Shown: positions 25,360-34,950, counted from the stretch's first letter. The stretch: DNA of 64,000 bases from Pseudoxanthomonas sp. GM95 (GCF_900109775.1 NZ_FOAX01000003.1:186001-250000); one strand, 5' to 3'. A program made the numbers and translations. The notes: generated by a model not told the origin, from the letters alone.

Positions 25360-25385
25360 GACATACGACGGCGTATGTCAGTATA
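25360..25385 (-). promoter_or_regulatory. Perfect operator-like palindrome at the fadL promoter
   Basis: gacatacg (25360-25367) and cgtatgtc (25372-25379) are perfect 8-bp arms around acgg. Directly next to them, on the minus strand, lies TATACT (25380-25385), a good -10 box, so a protein bound to the palindrome would cover the transcript start of fadL. The -35 region is poor. A 20-bp palindrome of this shape is typical of TetR-type repressors. Confidence 0.6.
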
Positions 25386-25451
25386 ACGATTCGGGCTAAC
25401 GCATCTCTAACGTTCAGATTAGATTTTAGTCGGGTTCAGGCCAGGGCTGGC

Positions 25452-26177
25452 ATGCCCGCCATCGCAGTTGGATCATCCTGCCTCGTGTTCATTTCAACCC
25501 CATCTCGCCGCAAGGCCTCCGTACGCTGGGCCACGCCGGTGCTGTTCGCGCTGCTCTGGCTGGCCTTCCTGTGGGCGGTGACGCGGCCCATCGGCCTGTA
25601 CCGCGGGCTGTTGCTGGAATGGGGCGCACTGACCGGCGGCCTGGATACACCCGGGGACTGGCGCGCCGGTTTCACCGATGGCTCGGTGCTGCGCCTGTTC
25701 ACCGCCTTGTTTCTGCATGCCGACTGGGCGCACCTGCTGGGCAACCTGGTGTTCCTGCTGATCTTCGGGCTGCCGGCCGAGCGTGCGATGGGGCCGTGGC
25801 GGTTCCTGCTCCTGTTCCTCATCGGCGGCGCGGTGTCGAACCTGGCCGCGGTGCTGGTGATCGGCGCGCCGGACCGGGTGATCATCGGCGCCAGCGGCGC
25901 GGTGTCGGCGGTGATCGGCGCGTACCTGGCGCTGTTCCCCAATGCCAAGCTCGGCGTGGTCGTGCCGCTGGGCTTGTTCCTGCAGTTCGTCAAGGCGCCG
26001 GCCGCCGTGCTCATCGGGGTGTGGGCGATCTTGCAGGTGGTGTTCGCCTACATCGGGCCGGCGTTCGGCGCGGTGGCGTGGTCGGCGCACCTGGCGGGGT
26101 TCGTGTTCGGCATCGTGTTCGCGCTGTTCGTACGCGCGGCGATCGCGCGGCGGATGCGCCGGCGCCACGGCTATTGA
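25452..26177 (+). CDS. Rhomboid family intramembrane serine protease
   Basis: A 241-residue inner-membrane protease with about six helices. The catalytic serine is in GASG (Ser148) and the catalytic histidine in AHLAGFVFG (His213). The family Asn/His block HADWAHLLGN ends at Asn98. Substrates of such proteases are single-span membrane proteins; none can be named here. A GTG at 25485 is an alternative start that would remove 11 residues. It is the first of three + strand genes, the others being DUF1820 and a dehydrogenase. Confidence 0.92.
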   Translation: MPAIAVGSSCLVFISTPSRRKASVRWATPVLFALLWLAFLWAVTRPIGLYRGLLLEWGALTGGLDTPGDWRAGFTDGSVLRLFTALFLHADWAHLLGNLVFLLIFGLPAERAMGPWRFLLLFLIGGAVSNLAAVLVIGAPDRVIIGASGAVSAVIGAYLALFPNAKLGVVVPLGLFLQFVKAPAAVLIGVWAILQVVFAYIGPAFGAVAWSAHLAGFVFGIVFALFVRAAIARRMRRRHGY

Positions 26178-26250
26178 GCACGGCGGTGGAAATGCGCGCA
26201 ACGCGCCACCACTTCTGCGGCATCCCTTTCGCTTTCCATCGACCCAGGCC

Positions 26251-26574
26251 ATGTCCAAGCCGCTCTACAAGGTGACCTTTCTCAACCACGGCAAAGTGTA
26301 CGAGCTGTACGCGCGCCAGGTCAGCTCATCCAACGCTTTGTGGGGCTTCACCGAGGTCGGCGAGCTGGTGTTCGACGTGCATGACGGCCTGGTGGTGGAC
26401 CCGACCGAGGAACGCCTACGCGAGGAGTTCGGCAATACCCGCGTGCTGCACCTGCCGATGCAGAGCATCGTGCGCGTGGAGGAAGTGGAGAAGAAGGGCG
26501 CCAGCGCGATCCGCGACGCGGCCAGTGGCGAAAAAGTCGTCACGCCGTTCCCGATGCCGGCCAAGCCGCGTTGA
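26251..26574 (+). CDS. DUF1820 family protein
   Basis: A 107-residue soluble protein that starts MSKPLYKVTFLNHGKVYELYARQV, the conserved opening of DUF1820, and includes ALWGFTEVGELVFD and HLPMQSIVRVEEVEKKG. The family is restricted mostly to gamma- and betaproteobacteria and has no known function. It starts 73 bp after the rhomboid gene. Its stop lies six bases before the next ATG, which suggests an operon. Confidence 0.85.
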   Translation: MSKPLYKVTFLNHGKVYELYARQVSSSNALWGFTEVGELVFDVHDGLVVDPTEERLREEFGNTRVLHLPMQSIVRVEEVEKKGASAIRDAASGEKVVTPFPMPAKPR

Positions 26575-26579
26575 GCGCC

Positions 26580-27566
26580 ATGCGCGTCCTGATCCCCGAC
26601 GACTACCAGCGCGCCTGCGCAGCGCTGCCTGCGCTGGAGGCGCACGCAGCGGGGCTGGACGTGCAGGTGCTTGGCGCGCTGCCCGATGATCTGGGGGCGC
26701 GCGTCGCCTTGTTGCAGGACGCGCAGGCGCTGGTGCTGATCCGCGAGCGCACACGCATTGACGCGGCGCTGCTGGATCGCCTGCCACAGCTGCGCGTGAT
26801 CAGCCAGACCGGCAAGGTCGGCGCGCATATCGATGTCACCGCCTGCAGCGCACGCGGCGTGGCAGTGGTGGAAGGCACGGGCTCGCCGATTGCGCCTGCG
26901 GAATTGACCTGGGCGTTGATCATGGCCGCGATGCGTCGCCTGCCCGCCTACGGCGGCGCCCTGCAGGCCGGCCGTTGGCAGGACACCGGCGATGCCACGC
27001 TGGGCCGCACCCTGCACGGGCGCACGCTGGGCGTGTGGAGCTACGGCAAGATCGGCCGGATCATTGCCGGCTACGGCCGCGCGTTCGGCATGGACGTATT
27101 GGTGTGGGGTGGCGAAGCCGCGCGCGCAGCCGCGCAGGCCGACGGCTATGCAGTGGTCGAATCGGTGGACGCCTTGTTCGCGCGCAGCGACGTGCTCAGC
27201 CTGCATCGGCGCCTGGTACAGGCCACGCGTCACCAGGTCGATGCCGCGCTCCTGGCGCACATGAAACCCGACGCCTTGCTGGTCAACACCAGCCGCGCCG
27301 AGCTGATCGCACCGGGTGCGCTGCTGGCTGCACTGGAAGCGGGCCGCCCAGGCTTGGCCGCGCTCGATGTCTTCGACGAAGAACCGGCCACGCCGCAGCG
27401 CGAACCGCTGCTCACGCATTCGCGCGTGCTGGCGACGCCGCACCTGGGTTACGTCGAACAGGACAGCTATGCGCTGTACCTGGGCACGGCGCTGGACAAC
27501 GTACGCGCCTTTGCTGAGGGCACGCCGCGGAATGTGGTGAATCCGGAAGTGTTGCAGCAGCGTTGA
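26580..27566 (+). CDS. D-2-hydroxyacid dehydrogenase family protein
   Basis: A 328-residue cytosolic NAD(P)-dependent oxidoreductase. The split catalytic domain surrounds a Rossmann fold with GRTLGVWSYGKIGRIIAGYGRAFGM (the usual third Gly of the GxGxxG is offset). The three catalytic residues appear in NTSRAEL (Arg), DVFDEEP (Glu) and ATPHLGYV (His). It belongs to the subgroup beginning MRVLIPDDYQ. The substrate is unknown; 3-phosphoglycerate, glyoxylate and other oxoacids are used in this superfamily. The start is the ATG at 26580. Confidence 0.9.
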   Translation: MRVLIPDDYQRACAALPALEAHAAGLDVQVLGALPDDLGARVALLQDAQALVLIRERTRIDAALLDRLPQLRVISQTGKVGAHIDVTACSARGVAVVEGTGSPIAPAELTWALIMAAMRRLPAYGGALQAGRWQDTGDATLGRTLHGRTLGVWSYGKIGRIIAGYGRAFGMDVLVWGGEAARAAAQADGYAVVESVDALFARSDVLSLHRRLVQATRHQVDAALLAHMKPDALLVNTSRAELIAPGALLAALEAGRPGLAALDVFDEEPATPQREPLLTHSRVLATPHLGYVEQDSYALYLGTALDNVRAFAEGTPRNVVNPEVLQQR

Positions 27567-27597
27567 AGTTCGGCCGCTGCCGAAGTCGCACGTGCGG

Positions 27598-27669
27598 TTG
27601 TGGGAGCCGCTTTAGCGGCGATGCGGCTTTCCTAGTAGAGCCTGATCGCCGCTGAAGCGGCTCCCACAA
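27598..27669. repeat. Palindromic intergenic repeat, copy A
   Basis: Two 25-base arms (27598-27622 and 27645-27669) are complementary at all but one position, which is a G-U pair in RNA. They surround a 22-base tip that contains a smaller ggct/agcc stem. The element lies between the convergent dehydrogenase and S41 peptidase genes. It belongs to the same family as the copies at 29376, 48398, 54137 and 61629. Confidence 0.9.
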
Positions 27670-27682
27670 TATGGAGCTCGAA

Positions 27683-29272
27683 TTACTTCGCTGGCGGCGT
27701 AGTCGCTTCCGGCTTCGGCGCGGTCTCGCTGGCCGGCGCCGTGGGCGCAGCGGCGGCGGGCTTGGCCGGTGCTGCGACCGGCTTGGTTGCGGCATCCAGA
27801 TTGGTTGCGGCATCCGGCTTGGCCGCGGCTTCCGGCTTCACGGTCGGCTTGGGCTTGTTGGCTGCGGCCTTGTCGGCGGCCGCCTTCTGCGCGGCGGCGA
27901 CTGAACCCGGATGCTTCAGCTCAGCCAGCGCCTGATCGACCGGCTTGTCGCCATTGAGCACGTCGCCGGCGGTGTAGCCCTCGGCGCCTTCCTGGTCGCC
28001 GAGCAGGTGGCCCGGCAACGTGGCTTCGCTGTAGTCGGCCAGCGAGGCAGGCACGTCCTTGTCGGCCGGTTCGTCGGGCTTGAGCACCACGTCGGGCACG
28101 ATGCCGGTCGCCTGGATCGACTTGCCGCTGGGCGTGTAATAGCGCGCGGTGGTCAGCTTGACCGAATCGCCGTTGTCCAGCGGCAGCACGGTCTGCACCG
28201 AGCCCTTGCCGAAGGTGCGGCTGCCGATGATGCGCACGCGGCCGTTGTCACGCAGCGCGCCAGCCAGCACTTCGGCCGCGCTGGCAGATCCTGCATCGAC
28301 CAGTACCACCACCGGCGTGCCGTTGAGGCGATCGCCCGGGGTCGCATCGAACTTGGCATCGCTGATCGCAATGCGGCCCTTGGTGGTGACGATGGTGCCC
28401 TTCTCCAGCAGGTCGTCGGCGACCTGCACGGCCGAGGTCAGCAGGCCGCCCGGATTGCTGCGCAGGTCCAGCACCACGCCCTTGAGCGCGCCCTTGGCCT
28501 TCAGCCCATCGACCGCCTTCTGGAAATCGGCGCCGGTATCGGCCTGGAACGCGCTGATGCGGATATAGCCATAGCCCGGCTCCAGCAGGCGCGAGCGCAC
28601 GCTGGCCACGCGGATGGTCTCGCGGGTGAGGGTCTTGTCGAACGGCTTGGCGACTTTCTCGCGGACGATGGTCAGCGTGACCTTGCTGCCCACTTCGCCA
28701 CGCAGCGGCTCCATCGAATCCTTCATGCCGCCCAACGACTTGCCGTCGATGGCGATGATCACGTCGCCCGATTGGACGCCCGCGCGCGCGGCCGGCGTGC
28801 CGTCGATCGGCGACACCACCTGCAGCGAACCGTCGGGCTGGGCCAGCAGTTCCACGCCGATGCCGTCGTAGGCGCCGTTGGCCTGCTCGTCGAAGGACTC
28901 GGCGTCCTCCTTGTCCAGGTAGGCGCTGTGCGGATCCAGGTCCAACAGCAGGCCGCGGATGGCCGAGTGCATCAGCTTCTCGTCGTCGACCGGCTCCACG
29001 TACGCCTGCTTGACCGCGTTGAACACCGAGACGAAGCGGCGGATCTCATCCAGCGGCACGTCGGACGGCGTGGATTCGGACGCGGACGGATCATCGCTGG
29101 AGCCGACCGGCTTGGCCTCGTCCTCGCTGTCCTGCGGCGCGGCGGCCGGTGCGGCCTTGGGGTCCTGCGGCGCTTGCTGCTGCGGAGTCTCCTGGGCCGG
29201 CGGCGCGACTTGCTGGGCGAAGGCCGGCGCGATGGCCAGCAGCAGGGACGACAGCAACAGGGACACGCGCAT
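27683..29272 (-). CDS. S41 family C-terminal processing peptidase (CtpA-like)
   Basis: A 529-residue periplasmic protease. It has a signal peptide (MRVSLLLSSLLLAIAPAFAQ) and an Ala/Pro/Gln-rich linker to ~residue 70. A PDZ domain covers ~135-205 and the S41 core has LDLRSNPGG, the nucleophile region GSASAAE (328-334) and the Lys of TFGKGS (Lys356). The last ~90 residues are low-complexity Ala/Pro/Lys with repeated PDAAT-type units, which is unusual. I start it at 29272, where the signal peptide begins behind a CGGAG site. Such enzymes trim lipoproteins or cell-wall hydrolases; the envC gene upstream on the same strand fits that theme. Confidence 0.93.
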   Translation of the reverse strand: MRVSLLLSSLLLAIAPAFAQQVAPPAQETPQQQAPQDPKAAPAAAPQDSEDEAKPVGSSDDPSASESTPSDVPLDEIRRFVSVFNAVKQAYVEPVDDEKLMHSAIRGLLLDLDPHSAYLDKEDAESFDEQANGAYDGIGVELLAQPDGSLQVVSPIDGTPAARAGVQSGDVIIAIDGKSLGGMKDSMEPLRGEVGSKVTLTIVREKVAKPFDKTLTRETIRVASVRSRLLEPGYGYIRISAFQADTGADFQKAVDGLKAKGALKGVVLDLRSNPGGLLTSAVQVADDLLEKGTIVTTKGRIAISDAKFDATPGDRLNGTPVVVLVDAGSASAAEVLAGALRDNGRVRIIGSRTFGKGSVQTVLPLDNGDSVKLTTARYYTPSGKSIQATGIVPDVVLKPDEPADKDVPASLADYSEATLPGHLLGDQEGAEGYTAGDVLNGDKPVDQALAELKHPGSVAAAQKAAADKAAANKPKPTVKPEAAAKPDAATNLDAATKPVAAPAKPAAAAPTAPASETAPKPEATTPPAK

Positions 29273-29375
29273 GCGGCAACTCCGGGCGGATCTTGGGGAC
29301 AGGTGCGGGCCGATTATGCGCGAAGCGGTGCTAATGGCTTGTTCCGGCGTCGCGTCATGGCGTTCCATCGTTTTT

Positions 29376-29443
29376 ATAGGAGCTGCTTCAGCAGCGACGA
29401 GGCGCTATTGGCCAAGCCCATCGCTGCTAAAGCAGCCCCCACA
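29376..29443. repeat. Palindromic intergenic repeat, copy B
   Basis: Arms taggagctgcttcagcagcg and cgctgctaaagcagccccc pair with a few mismatches around a central tip. The copy lies just 3' of envC and upstream of the S41 peptidase gene, both on the minus strand. It is the most diverged of the five copies. Confidence 0.8.
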
Positions 29444-29463
29444 TCGAACGGCTGCAGCGGCAC

Positions 29464-30771
29464 TCAGCGCCGCTGCAGCCACGAGGACGGGTCGACCGGC
29501 GAGCCGCCCTTGCGCAGCTCGAAGTACAGCGCCGGGGTGCCCCAGCCGCCGGAACTGCCGACCTTGGCCACCGCATCGCCCTTCTTCACCGTGTCGCCGG
29601 CATCGCGCAGCAGCGATTCGTTGTGCGCGTACAGGCTCATGTAGCCGTTGCCGTGGTCGATGATCAGGATCAGGCCGTAGCCGGTCATCCATTCGGAGAA
29701 CACCACCGTGCCATCGGCCACGGCAGTCACGCTGCTGCCAACTGGCGCGCCGATCAGCACGCCCTGGCTGGTGCGGCCATCGGGCAGCTGTCCGCCGAAC
29801 CGCGCCAGCAGGTTGCCCGAGGCCGGCCAGCCGAGGCCGCCCACCTTGAGCGCCGGCGCACTGGCGACCTTGGGCTGTGGCGGTGGTGGCGGTGCCTTGC
29901 GCGGCGGTGGCGCGGGACGGCCTTCGGCCAGCGCTTCGTCGCGATCCTTCTGCGCCTGCGCGCGCGCGGCGGCCTCGCGGGCGGCCTGTTCGCGACGAGC
30001 GCGCTCGGCGGCGGCGCGGCGTTCGGCCTCGGCCCGCGCGGCGGCGGCGCGCAGGTTGGCGAGCAGGGTTTCCAGCGCCTTGGCGTCGCGGCCCAGCGCC
30101 TGGGCGCGGTCGCTGCGGTCTTCGTACTTCTGGTCGAGCTGGGCCACGAGCTTGGCCTGGTCGCCGCGATCGCGCTTGAGCTGGGCGACCTGGCTCTGCT
30201 GCTGCTTGTGGGTGGTCTGCAGCGCGGCGCGCCGGGTTTCGATCTCCGCCTCCAGCGCGCGCAGTTCTTCCAGCTGTCCGGTCAACGCCTCGATGCGATG
30301 GGCGACATCGCCCTGCACGTAGCGGTGGTAGACCATCGCGCGATTGGCATCGGCGACCTTGTCCTGCGACAGCAGCACCTTGAGCGGTGCGTTGCTGCCG
30401 GTCATGTAAGCCGCGCGCACCAGCTGCGACAGCTCCTTGCGCTCACCCGACAGGTGCTGCTGCATGGTGTCGCGCTTGGCCTGCAGTTCAGCCAGCGCGG
30501 CTTCTTCCTTCTGCAGCGCGGTCTGGGTCTGGGCCAGCTTGCGGCTGCTGCTGCCCACCTGCTCGTCGGCCGCGCGCAACTGGCGCGACGCCTCGCCGCG
30601 CTGGCCCTCCAGGTCGCGGCGTTCGGCGGCCACGTCCTTGAGCTCCTTGCGGATGCCTTCGAGCTTCTTCTGCGCCTCGCTCTGGCTTTGCGCCAGGGCG
30701 ATCCCGCAGCCAGCGGTGGCCAGGGCCGTCAGCAGCCCCAACCGTCCGATGCGCAGCAGCGCCGGGCTCAT
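29464..30771 (-). CDS. envC: EnvC-like murein hydrolase activator
   Basis: A 435-residue periplasmic protein. After a signal peptide ([18 protein letters not shown]) come two long coiled-coil stretches (~20-270, rich in Glu, Gln, Arg and Ala), a proline-rich hinge ([13 protein letters not shown]) and a C-terminal LytM domain (~310-435). The LytM zinc ligands are degenerate: the usual HxxxD segment reads TSQGVLI, and only one His remains in YAHNE. This matches EnvC, which activates amidases rather than cutting peptidoglycan itself. Its ATG overlaps the gpmI stop by four bases, an operon order common in gammaproteobacteria. Confidence 0.92.
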   Translation of the reverse strand: MSPALLRIGRLGLLTALATAGCGIALAQSQSEAQKKLEGIRKELKDVAAERRDLEGQRGEASRQLRAADEQVGSSSRKLAQTQTALQKEEAALAELQAKRDTMQQHLSGERKELSQLVRAAYMTGSNAPLKVLLSQDKVADANRAMVYHRYVQGDVAHRIEALTGQLEELRALEAEIETRRAALQTTHKQQQSQVAQLKRDRGDQAKLVAQLDQKYEDRSDRAQALGRDAKALETLLANLRAAAARAEAERRAAAERARREQAAREAAARAQAQKDRDEALAEGRPAPPPRKAPPPPPQPKVASAPALKVGGLGWPASGNLLARFGGQLPDGRTSQGVLIGAPVGSSVTAVADGTVVFSEWMTGYGLILIIDHGNGYMSLYAHNESLLRDAGDTVKKGDAVAKVGSSGGWGTPALYFELRKGGSPVDPSSWLQRR

Positions 30772-32309
30772 CCGGCGATCAGGCTCACGCCGGTCATCTC
30801 GGCCGGCTTGGGCAGGCCGAGCAGTTCCAGCAGCGTCGGCGCGACATCACGCAGCGCGCCGCCTTCGCGCAGCTGCACGCCGGTGCGCTCGCCCAGGTAG
30901 ACCAGCGGCACCGGGCCGACGGTGTGGGCAGTGTGCGGCTGGCCGGTCTTGGGATCGGCCATCATTTCCAGGTTGCCGTGGTCGGCGGTGATGATCATCG
31001 CGCCATGCGCGGCGCGCACCGCGGCCTCGACCTTGCCGATCGCCACGTCCACCGCTTCGGCGGCCTGGATCGCCGCTTCGAGGATGCCGCTGTGGCCCAC
31101 CATGTCCGGGTTGGCCAGGTTGCAGATGATCACGTCGAAGGTGCCCGCGCCGATCGCTTCGACCAGCTTGTCGGTGACTTCCGGCGCGCTCATTTCCGGC
31201 TGCAGGTCATAGGTAGCGACCTTGGGGCTGGGCACCAGGATGCGCTGCTCGCCGGCGTATTCGTCCTCGCGGCCGCCGCTGAAGAAGAACGTCACGTGCG
31301 CGTACTTCTCCGTCTCGGCGATGCGCAGCTGGGTCAGGCCGTGCGCGGCCAGCAGTTCGCCCAGCGTGTTGTGCAGGTCGTCCGGACCGAAGGCCACCGG
31401 CGCCGGCAGCTTGGCGTCGTATTCGGTCATGCACACGAACCGCGCCAGCTTGGGCTTGCGCGCCTCGAAGCCATCGAACGCCGGCGACACGAACGCGCCG
31501 GTCAGCTGGCGCGCGCGGTCGGCGCGGAAGTTGAAGAAGATCACCGCATCGCCATCGGCCATCGGCGCGGCACCGTCGATCACGGTCGGCAGCACGAACT
31601 CGTCGTTCTCGCCGCGCGCGTAGGCATCGGCCAGGGCGGCCACGCCGGACGGCGCGGTGAACTCGCCCTTGGCCTCGACCATCGCGTCCCACGCCTTGCG
31701 CAGGCGATCCCAGCGCTTGTCGCGGTCCATGGCGAAGTAACGGCCCGACACCGACGCCAGGTGCGCGTTGCCGACCGCATCGCACTTGGCCTGCAGCTTC
31801 TCCAGGCTCGCCTGCGCCGAGCGCGGCGGCATGTCGCGACCATCCAGGAACGCGTGCACGGCCACCTTGGCCACGCCGCGCTGGGCGGCCAGGTCCAGCA
31901 GCGCGAACAGGTGATGCTCATGGCTGTGCACGCCGCCGGGCGAGAGCAGGCCCATCAGGTGCAGGGTGCCGCCATCGGCCTTGACCGCGTCGCAGGCCGC
32001 ATCCAGCTCGGCGTTCTTGAAGAAACTGCCGTCCTCGATGGCCGCATCGATGCGGGTCAGGTCCTGGTAGACGATCCGGCCAGCGCCCAGGTTCATGTGG
32101 CCCACTTCGGAATTGCCCATCTGCCCGTCCGGCAGGCCGACGTGGCGGCCTTCGGTATGGATCAGCGTGTTGGGGCAGGTCTTGAGCAGGCGCCGCCAGT
32201 TGGGCAGCGTGGCCTGGGCCACGGCGTTGTCGGTGGGGTCTTCGCGATGGCCCCAGCCATCCAGGATCAGCAGGACGACGGGCTTCGGACGCTGGACGGA
32301 TTCGGACAC
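30768..32309 (-). CDS. gpmI: 2,3-bisphosphoglycerate-independent phosphoglycerate mutase
   Basis: A 513-residue glycolytic enzyme interconverting 3- and 2-phosphoglycerate with two Mn ions. The metal and phosphatase core shows in LLILDGWG and ITADHGNLE; the phosphoserine nucleophile lies in [16 protein letters not shown]. The likely start is the GTG at 32309 ([20 protein letters not shown]); the open frame upstream of it has no homology. Length is normal. It is the first gene of a gpmI-envC pair with overlapping ATGA, and is divergent from a beta-helix-like protein. Confidence 0.96.
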   Translation of the reverse strand: MSESVQRPKPVVLLILDGWGHREDPTDNAVAQATLPNWRRLLKTCPNTLIHTEGRHVGLPDGQMGNSEVGHMNLGAGRIVYQDLTRIDAAIEDGSFFKNAELDAACDAVKADGGTLHLMGLLSPGGVHSHEHHLFALLDLAAQRGVAKVAVHAFLDGRDMPPRSAQASLEKLQAKCDAVGNAHLASVSGRYFAMDRDKRWDRLRKAWDAMVEAKGEFTAPSGVAALADAYARGENDEFVLPTVIDGAAPMADGDAVIFFNFRADRARQLTGAFVSPAFDGFEARKPKLARFVCMTEYDAKLPAPVAFGPDDLHNTLGELLAAHGLTQLRIAETEKYAHVTFFFSGGREDEYAGEQRILVPSPKVATYDLQPEMSAPEVTDKLVEAIGAGTFDVIICNLANPDMVGHSGILEAAIQAAEAVDVAIGKVEAAVRAAHGAMIITADHGNLEMMADPKTGQPHTAHTVGPVPLVYLGERTGVQLREGGALRDVAPTLLELLGLPKPAEMTGVSLIAG

Positions 32310-32452
32310 GGGCGGGGGCTTCCTGGGACGATGACAGGGCGCCGATTGTAGCGGCGCCCGATGCAACCGCCCGTATGCGGGTTGCCGCCGGTTTAAACCT
32401 TTGCCCCGCAAGCCGCATCACAGCAGGCAACCACCAACACGGAAACACCGCC

Positions 32453-33133
32453 ATGACCGACCGTTCCCGCCGCCTGCCCTTTGCCGTCCTGACCCTGGCC
32501 CTGAGCCTGGCCGCCGGCACCGCGACCGCCCAGCAGTCCATCGACAAGGTGTTCGGCAGCATCACCGCCCAGTCCGGCCAGGCCTATGGCGACTTGGAAA
32601 CGGTCAATGGCGGCATCACCATCGAATCGGGCGCCACCACCAAGGACGCCGGCACGGTCAACGGCGGAATCACCGTGGCCGACAAGGCCGTGACCGGCGA
32701 CCTGCAAACGGTCAACGGCAGCATCAAGCTGGGCCGCGAGGTGACCGTGGACGGCAGCATCGAGACGGTCAACGGCAGCATCTTCGTCGACCGCGGCGGC
32801 AAGGTCACCAAGGGCATCGAGAACGTCAACGGCGCCATCGGCATCGTCGGCACCGACGTCGGTGGCGGCATCGAATCGGTCAACGCCGACATCACCGTCG
32901 GCGTCGGTTCGCGCGTGCGCGGCGGGCTCAAGGTCGAGCGCAACGAAGGCTGGTCACAGAAGAAGGCCGAGGCCAACAAGCCGCGCATCATCATCGGCCC
33001 CAACGCGGTGGTCGACGGCGCGCTGGTGTTCGAGCGCCCGGTCAAGCTGTACGTGCACAGCAGCGCCAGGATCGGCCCGGTCACCGGCGCCACCGCCATG
33101 GCCTACAGCAGCGACACCGCGCCCAACGACTGA
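32453..33133 (+). CDS. Exported six-repeat beta-helix-like protein
   Basis: A 226-residue protein with a clear signal peptide (FAVLTLALSLAAGTATAQ). The mature chain contains six copies of a TVNGGITV-type motif, with VNG or VNA at residues 51, 69, 87, 106, 125 and 143, i.e. every 18-19 residues. That spacing fits one turn of a right-handed beta-helix, and the pattern recalls DUF4097/bactofilin-like polymer-forming proteins. The C-terminal third (RIIIGPNAVVDGALVFERPVKLYV) looks like a left-handed hexapeptide-type cap. It has no catalytic motif. It is transcribed divergently from gpmI. The function is unknown. Confidence 0.75.
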   Translation: MTDRSRRLPFAVLTLALSLAAGTATAQQSIDKVFGSITAQSGQAYGDLETVNGGITIESGATTKDAGTVNGGITVADKAVTGDLQTVNGSIKLGREVTVDGSIETVNGSIFVDRGGKVTKGIENVNGAIGIVGTDVGGGIESVNADITVGVGSRVRGGLKVERNEGWSQKKAEANKPRIIIGPNAVVDGALVFERPVKLYVHSSARIGPVTGATAMAYSSDTAPND

Positions 33134-33152
33134 GTGCCTCTGTCCGTTTGGA

Positions 33153-33184
33153 CATGCGCCCGCGGCCGCGACCGTGGGCGCATG
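33153..33184 (+). terminator. Strong hairpin between the repeat protein and the M28 gene
   Basis: Arms catgcgcccgcgg (33153-33165) and ccgtgggcgcatg (33172-33184) pair at 12 of 13 positions around ccgcga. No T-run follows. A TAGAAT box (33189-33194) begins four bases later and could be the -10 of the next gene, so the hairpin may separate the two transcripts. Confidence 0.45.
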
Positions 33185-33228
33185 TGGCTAGAATCCCCGG
33201 TTCCTGATGCCACCCCAAGGAACCCCGC

Positions 33229-34950
33229 ATGTCCCGCAAGCTGCTGCTGGGCCTGGCCGCGCTGACCGCGCTGTCGGCCTGCAAGAAGCCCGAATCCCCG
33301 GAGGCGCCCGCCGCTTCCGCGCCGCCGGCCGATGCGGCCGCCGCACCTGCCGCGCCGCATACGTTCTCGCCTGAGATCAACGCCGGCGACTTCGGCGAGC
33401 TGGTCAAGACGCTGTCCTCCGATGCCTTCGAAGGCCGCGCGCCCGGCACCGTCGGCGAGGACAAGACCGTCGCCTACATCACCGAGCAGATGCAGCGCAT
33501 CGGCCTGCAGCCGGGCAACAACGGCAGCTGGACCCAGGACGTGTCGATGGTGGAAACCACCGCCGATCCCGGCACGTCGATCACCCTCACCGAGGCCGAT
33601 GGCAGCGCCAAGACGCTGGCCTTCGGCGACCAGATGGTGATCGGCACGCGCACTGGCAAGACCGAGGTGAAGGTCGACGGCAGCGAGCTGGTGTTCGTCG
33701 GCTATGGCGTGGATGCACCCGAGCAGAAGTGGAACGACTACGGCAGCGCCAAGAGCTGGAAGGGCAAGACCGTGGTGATGTTCGTCAACGACCCGGGCTT
33801 CCACACCGACGACGCGACGCTGTTCGACGGCAAGAAGATGACCTACTACGGCCGCTGGACCTACAAGTTCGAGGAAGCCGCACGCAAGGGCGCCGACGCG
33901 GCGATCATCATCCACGACAACGCCGGCGCCAGTTACGGCTGGGACGTGGTCAAGAACTCCTGGTCCGGCGCGCAATACGACCTGCCGGCCAAGGACGACC
34001 CGGATGCCCGCATCCCGGCGCAGGGCTGGATCACCACCGACGTGGCGCGCGAGCTGTTCGCCAAGGCCGGGCTGGACCTGGACCAGGCCTACAAGGACGC
34101 CTCCAAGCGCGGCTTCAAGCCGGTGCCGCTGAAGGCCAAGCTGTCCTTCGATCTCAAGAGCACCATCGCCGAGAAGCAGTCGCGTAACGTGATCGGCGTG
34201 CTGCCCGGCAGCGAAAAGCCCGACGAGGCGGTGCTGTACATGGCCCACTGGGACCACCTGGGCAAGCACGACAACGAGGACGGCGACAACATCTACAACG
34301 GTGCGGTCGACAACGCGACCGGCGTGGCCGGCATCCTGGAAGTGGCCGATGCGTTCGCCCACCAGGACCCCAAGCCCAAGCGCTCGGTGGTGTTCCTGGC
34401 GGTGACGCTGGAGGAATCGGGCCTGCTCGGCTCCAAGTACTACGTGGCCCATCCAACCTTCCCGCTGAACAAGATCGCCGGCGTGATCAACATCGACGCG
34501 ATGTCGGTGGCGGGCAAGGCCAAGGACGTGACCGTGACCGGTCTGGGCGCCTCGCAGCTGGAGGACATCCTCAAGCCGCTGGCCGATGCCCAGGGTCGCA
34601 CCCTGCACGCCGAAGCCTCACCGCAGAACGGCTCGTACTTCCGATCGGATCATTTCAACTTCGCCAAGGCCGGCGTGCCGGCGCTGTACATGGACGGCGG
34701 CGAAGACCTGGTCGAAGGCGGCACCGCGGCCGGCGCCGCCGCAGCCAAGGAATATGGCGAAACCCGCTACCACTCGCCTGCCGACGAATACGATCCGGCC
34801 ACGTGGAAATTGGACGGCACCGTGCAGGACCTGGATCTGATGTACGGCGTGGGCAAGTCGCTGGCCGGCGATGGCCAGTGGCCGAACTGGTATGACGGCA
34901 ACCCGTTCAAGGCGCCGCGCGACGCGATGATGAAGGCTGCGGCGAAGTAA
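33229..34950 (+). CDS. M28 family metallopeptidase lipoprotein
   Basis: A 573-residue protein with a lipoprotein signal (LLLGLAALTALSAC; Cys18 after LSA) and an Ala/Pro linker. A PA-type insert lies around residues 140-270 (VFVGYGVDAPEQKWNDY). The zinc peptidase core follows, with metal and catalytic residues visible in MAHWDHLG (His, Asp), NGAVDNATG (Asp) and LEESGLLGS (Glu-Glu). Members are aminopeptidases or glutamate carboxypeptidase-like enzymes. It is probably outer-membrane anchored and used for peptide scavenging. A strong terminator follows. Confidence 0.93.
   Translation: MSRKLLLGLAALTALSACKKPESPEAPAASAPPADAAAAPAAPHTFSPEINAGDFGELVKTLSSDAFEGRAPGTVGEDKTVAYITEQMQRIGLQPGNNGSWTQDVSMVETTADPGTSITLTEADGSAKTLAFGDQMVIGTRTGKTEVKVDGSELVFVGYGVDAPEQKWNDYGSAKSWKGKTVVMFVNDPGFHTDDATLFDGKKMTYYGRWTYKFEEAARKGADAAIIIHDNAGASYGWDVVKNSWSGAQYDLPAKDDPDARIPAQGWITTDVARELFAKAGLDLDQAYKDASKRGFKPVPLKAKLSFDLKSTIAEKQSRNVIGVLPGSEKPDEAVLYMAHWDHLGKHDNEDGDNIYNGAVDNATGVAGILEVADAFAHQDPKPKRSVVFLAVTLEESGLLGSKYYVAHPTFPLNKIAGVINIDAMSVAGKAKDVTVTGLGASQLEDILKPLADAQGRTLHAEASPQNGSYFRSDHFNFAKAGVPALYMDGGEDLVEGGTAAGAAAAKEYGETRYHSPADEYDPATWKLDGTVQDLDLMYGVGKSLAGDGQWPNWYDGNPFKAPRDAMMKAAAK

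Noticed and set aside
27598..27669. Possible CRISPR repeat or small insertion sequence
   Set aside because: The five related copies are kilobases apart without regular spacers, and there is no transposase frame; a REP-type palindrome fits better.
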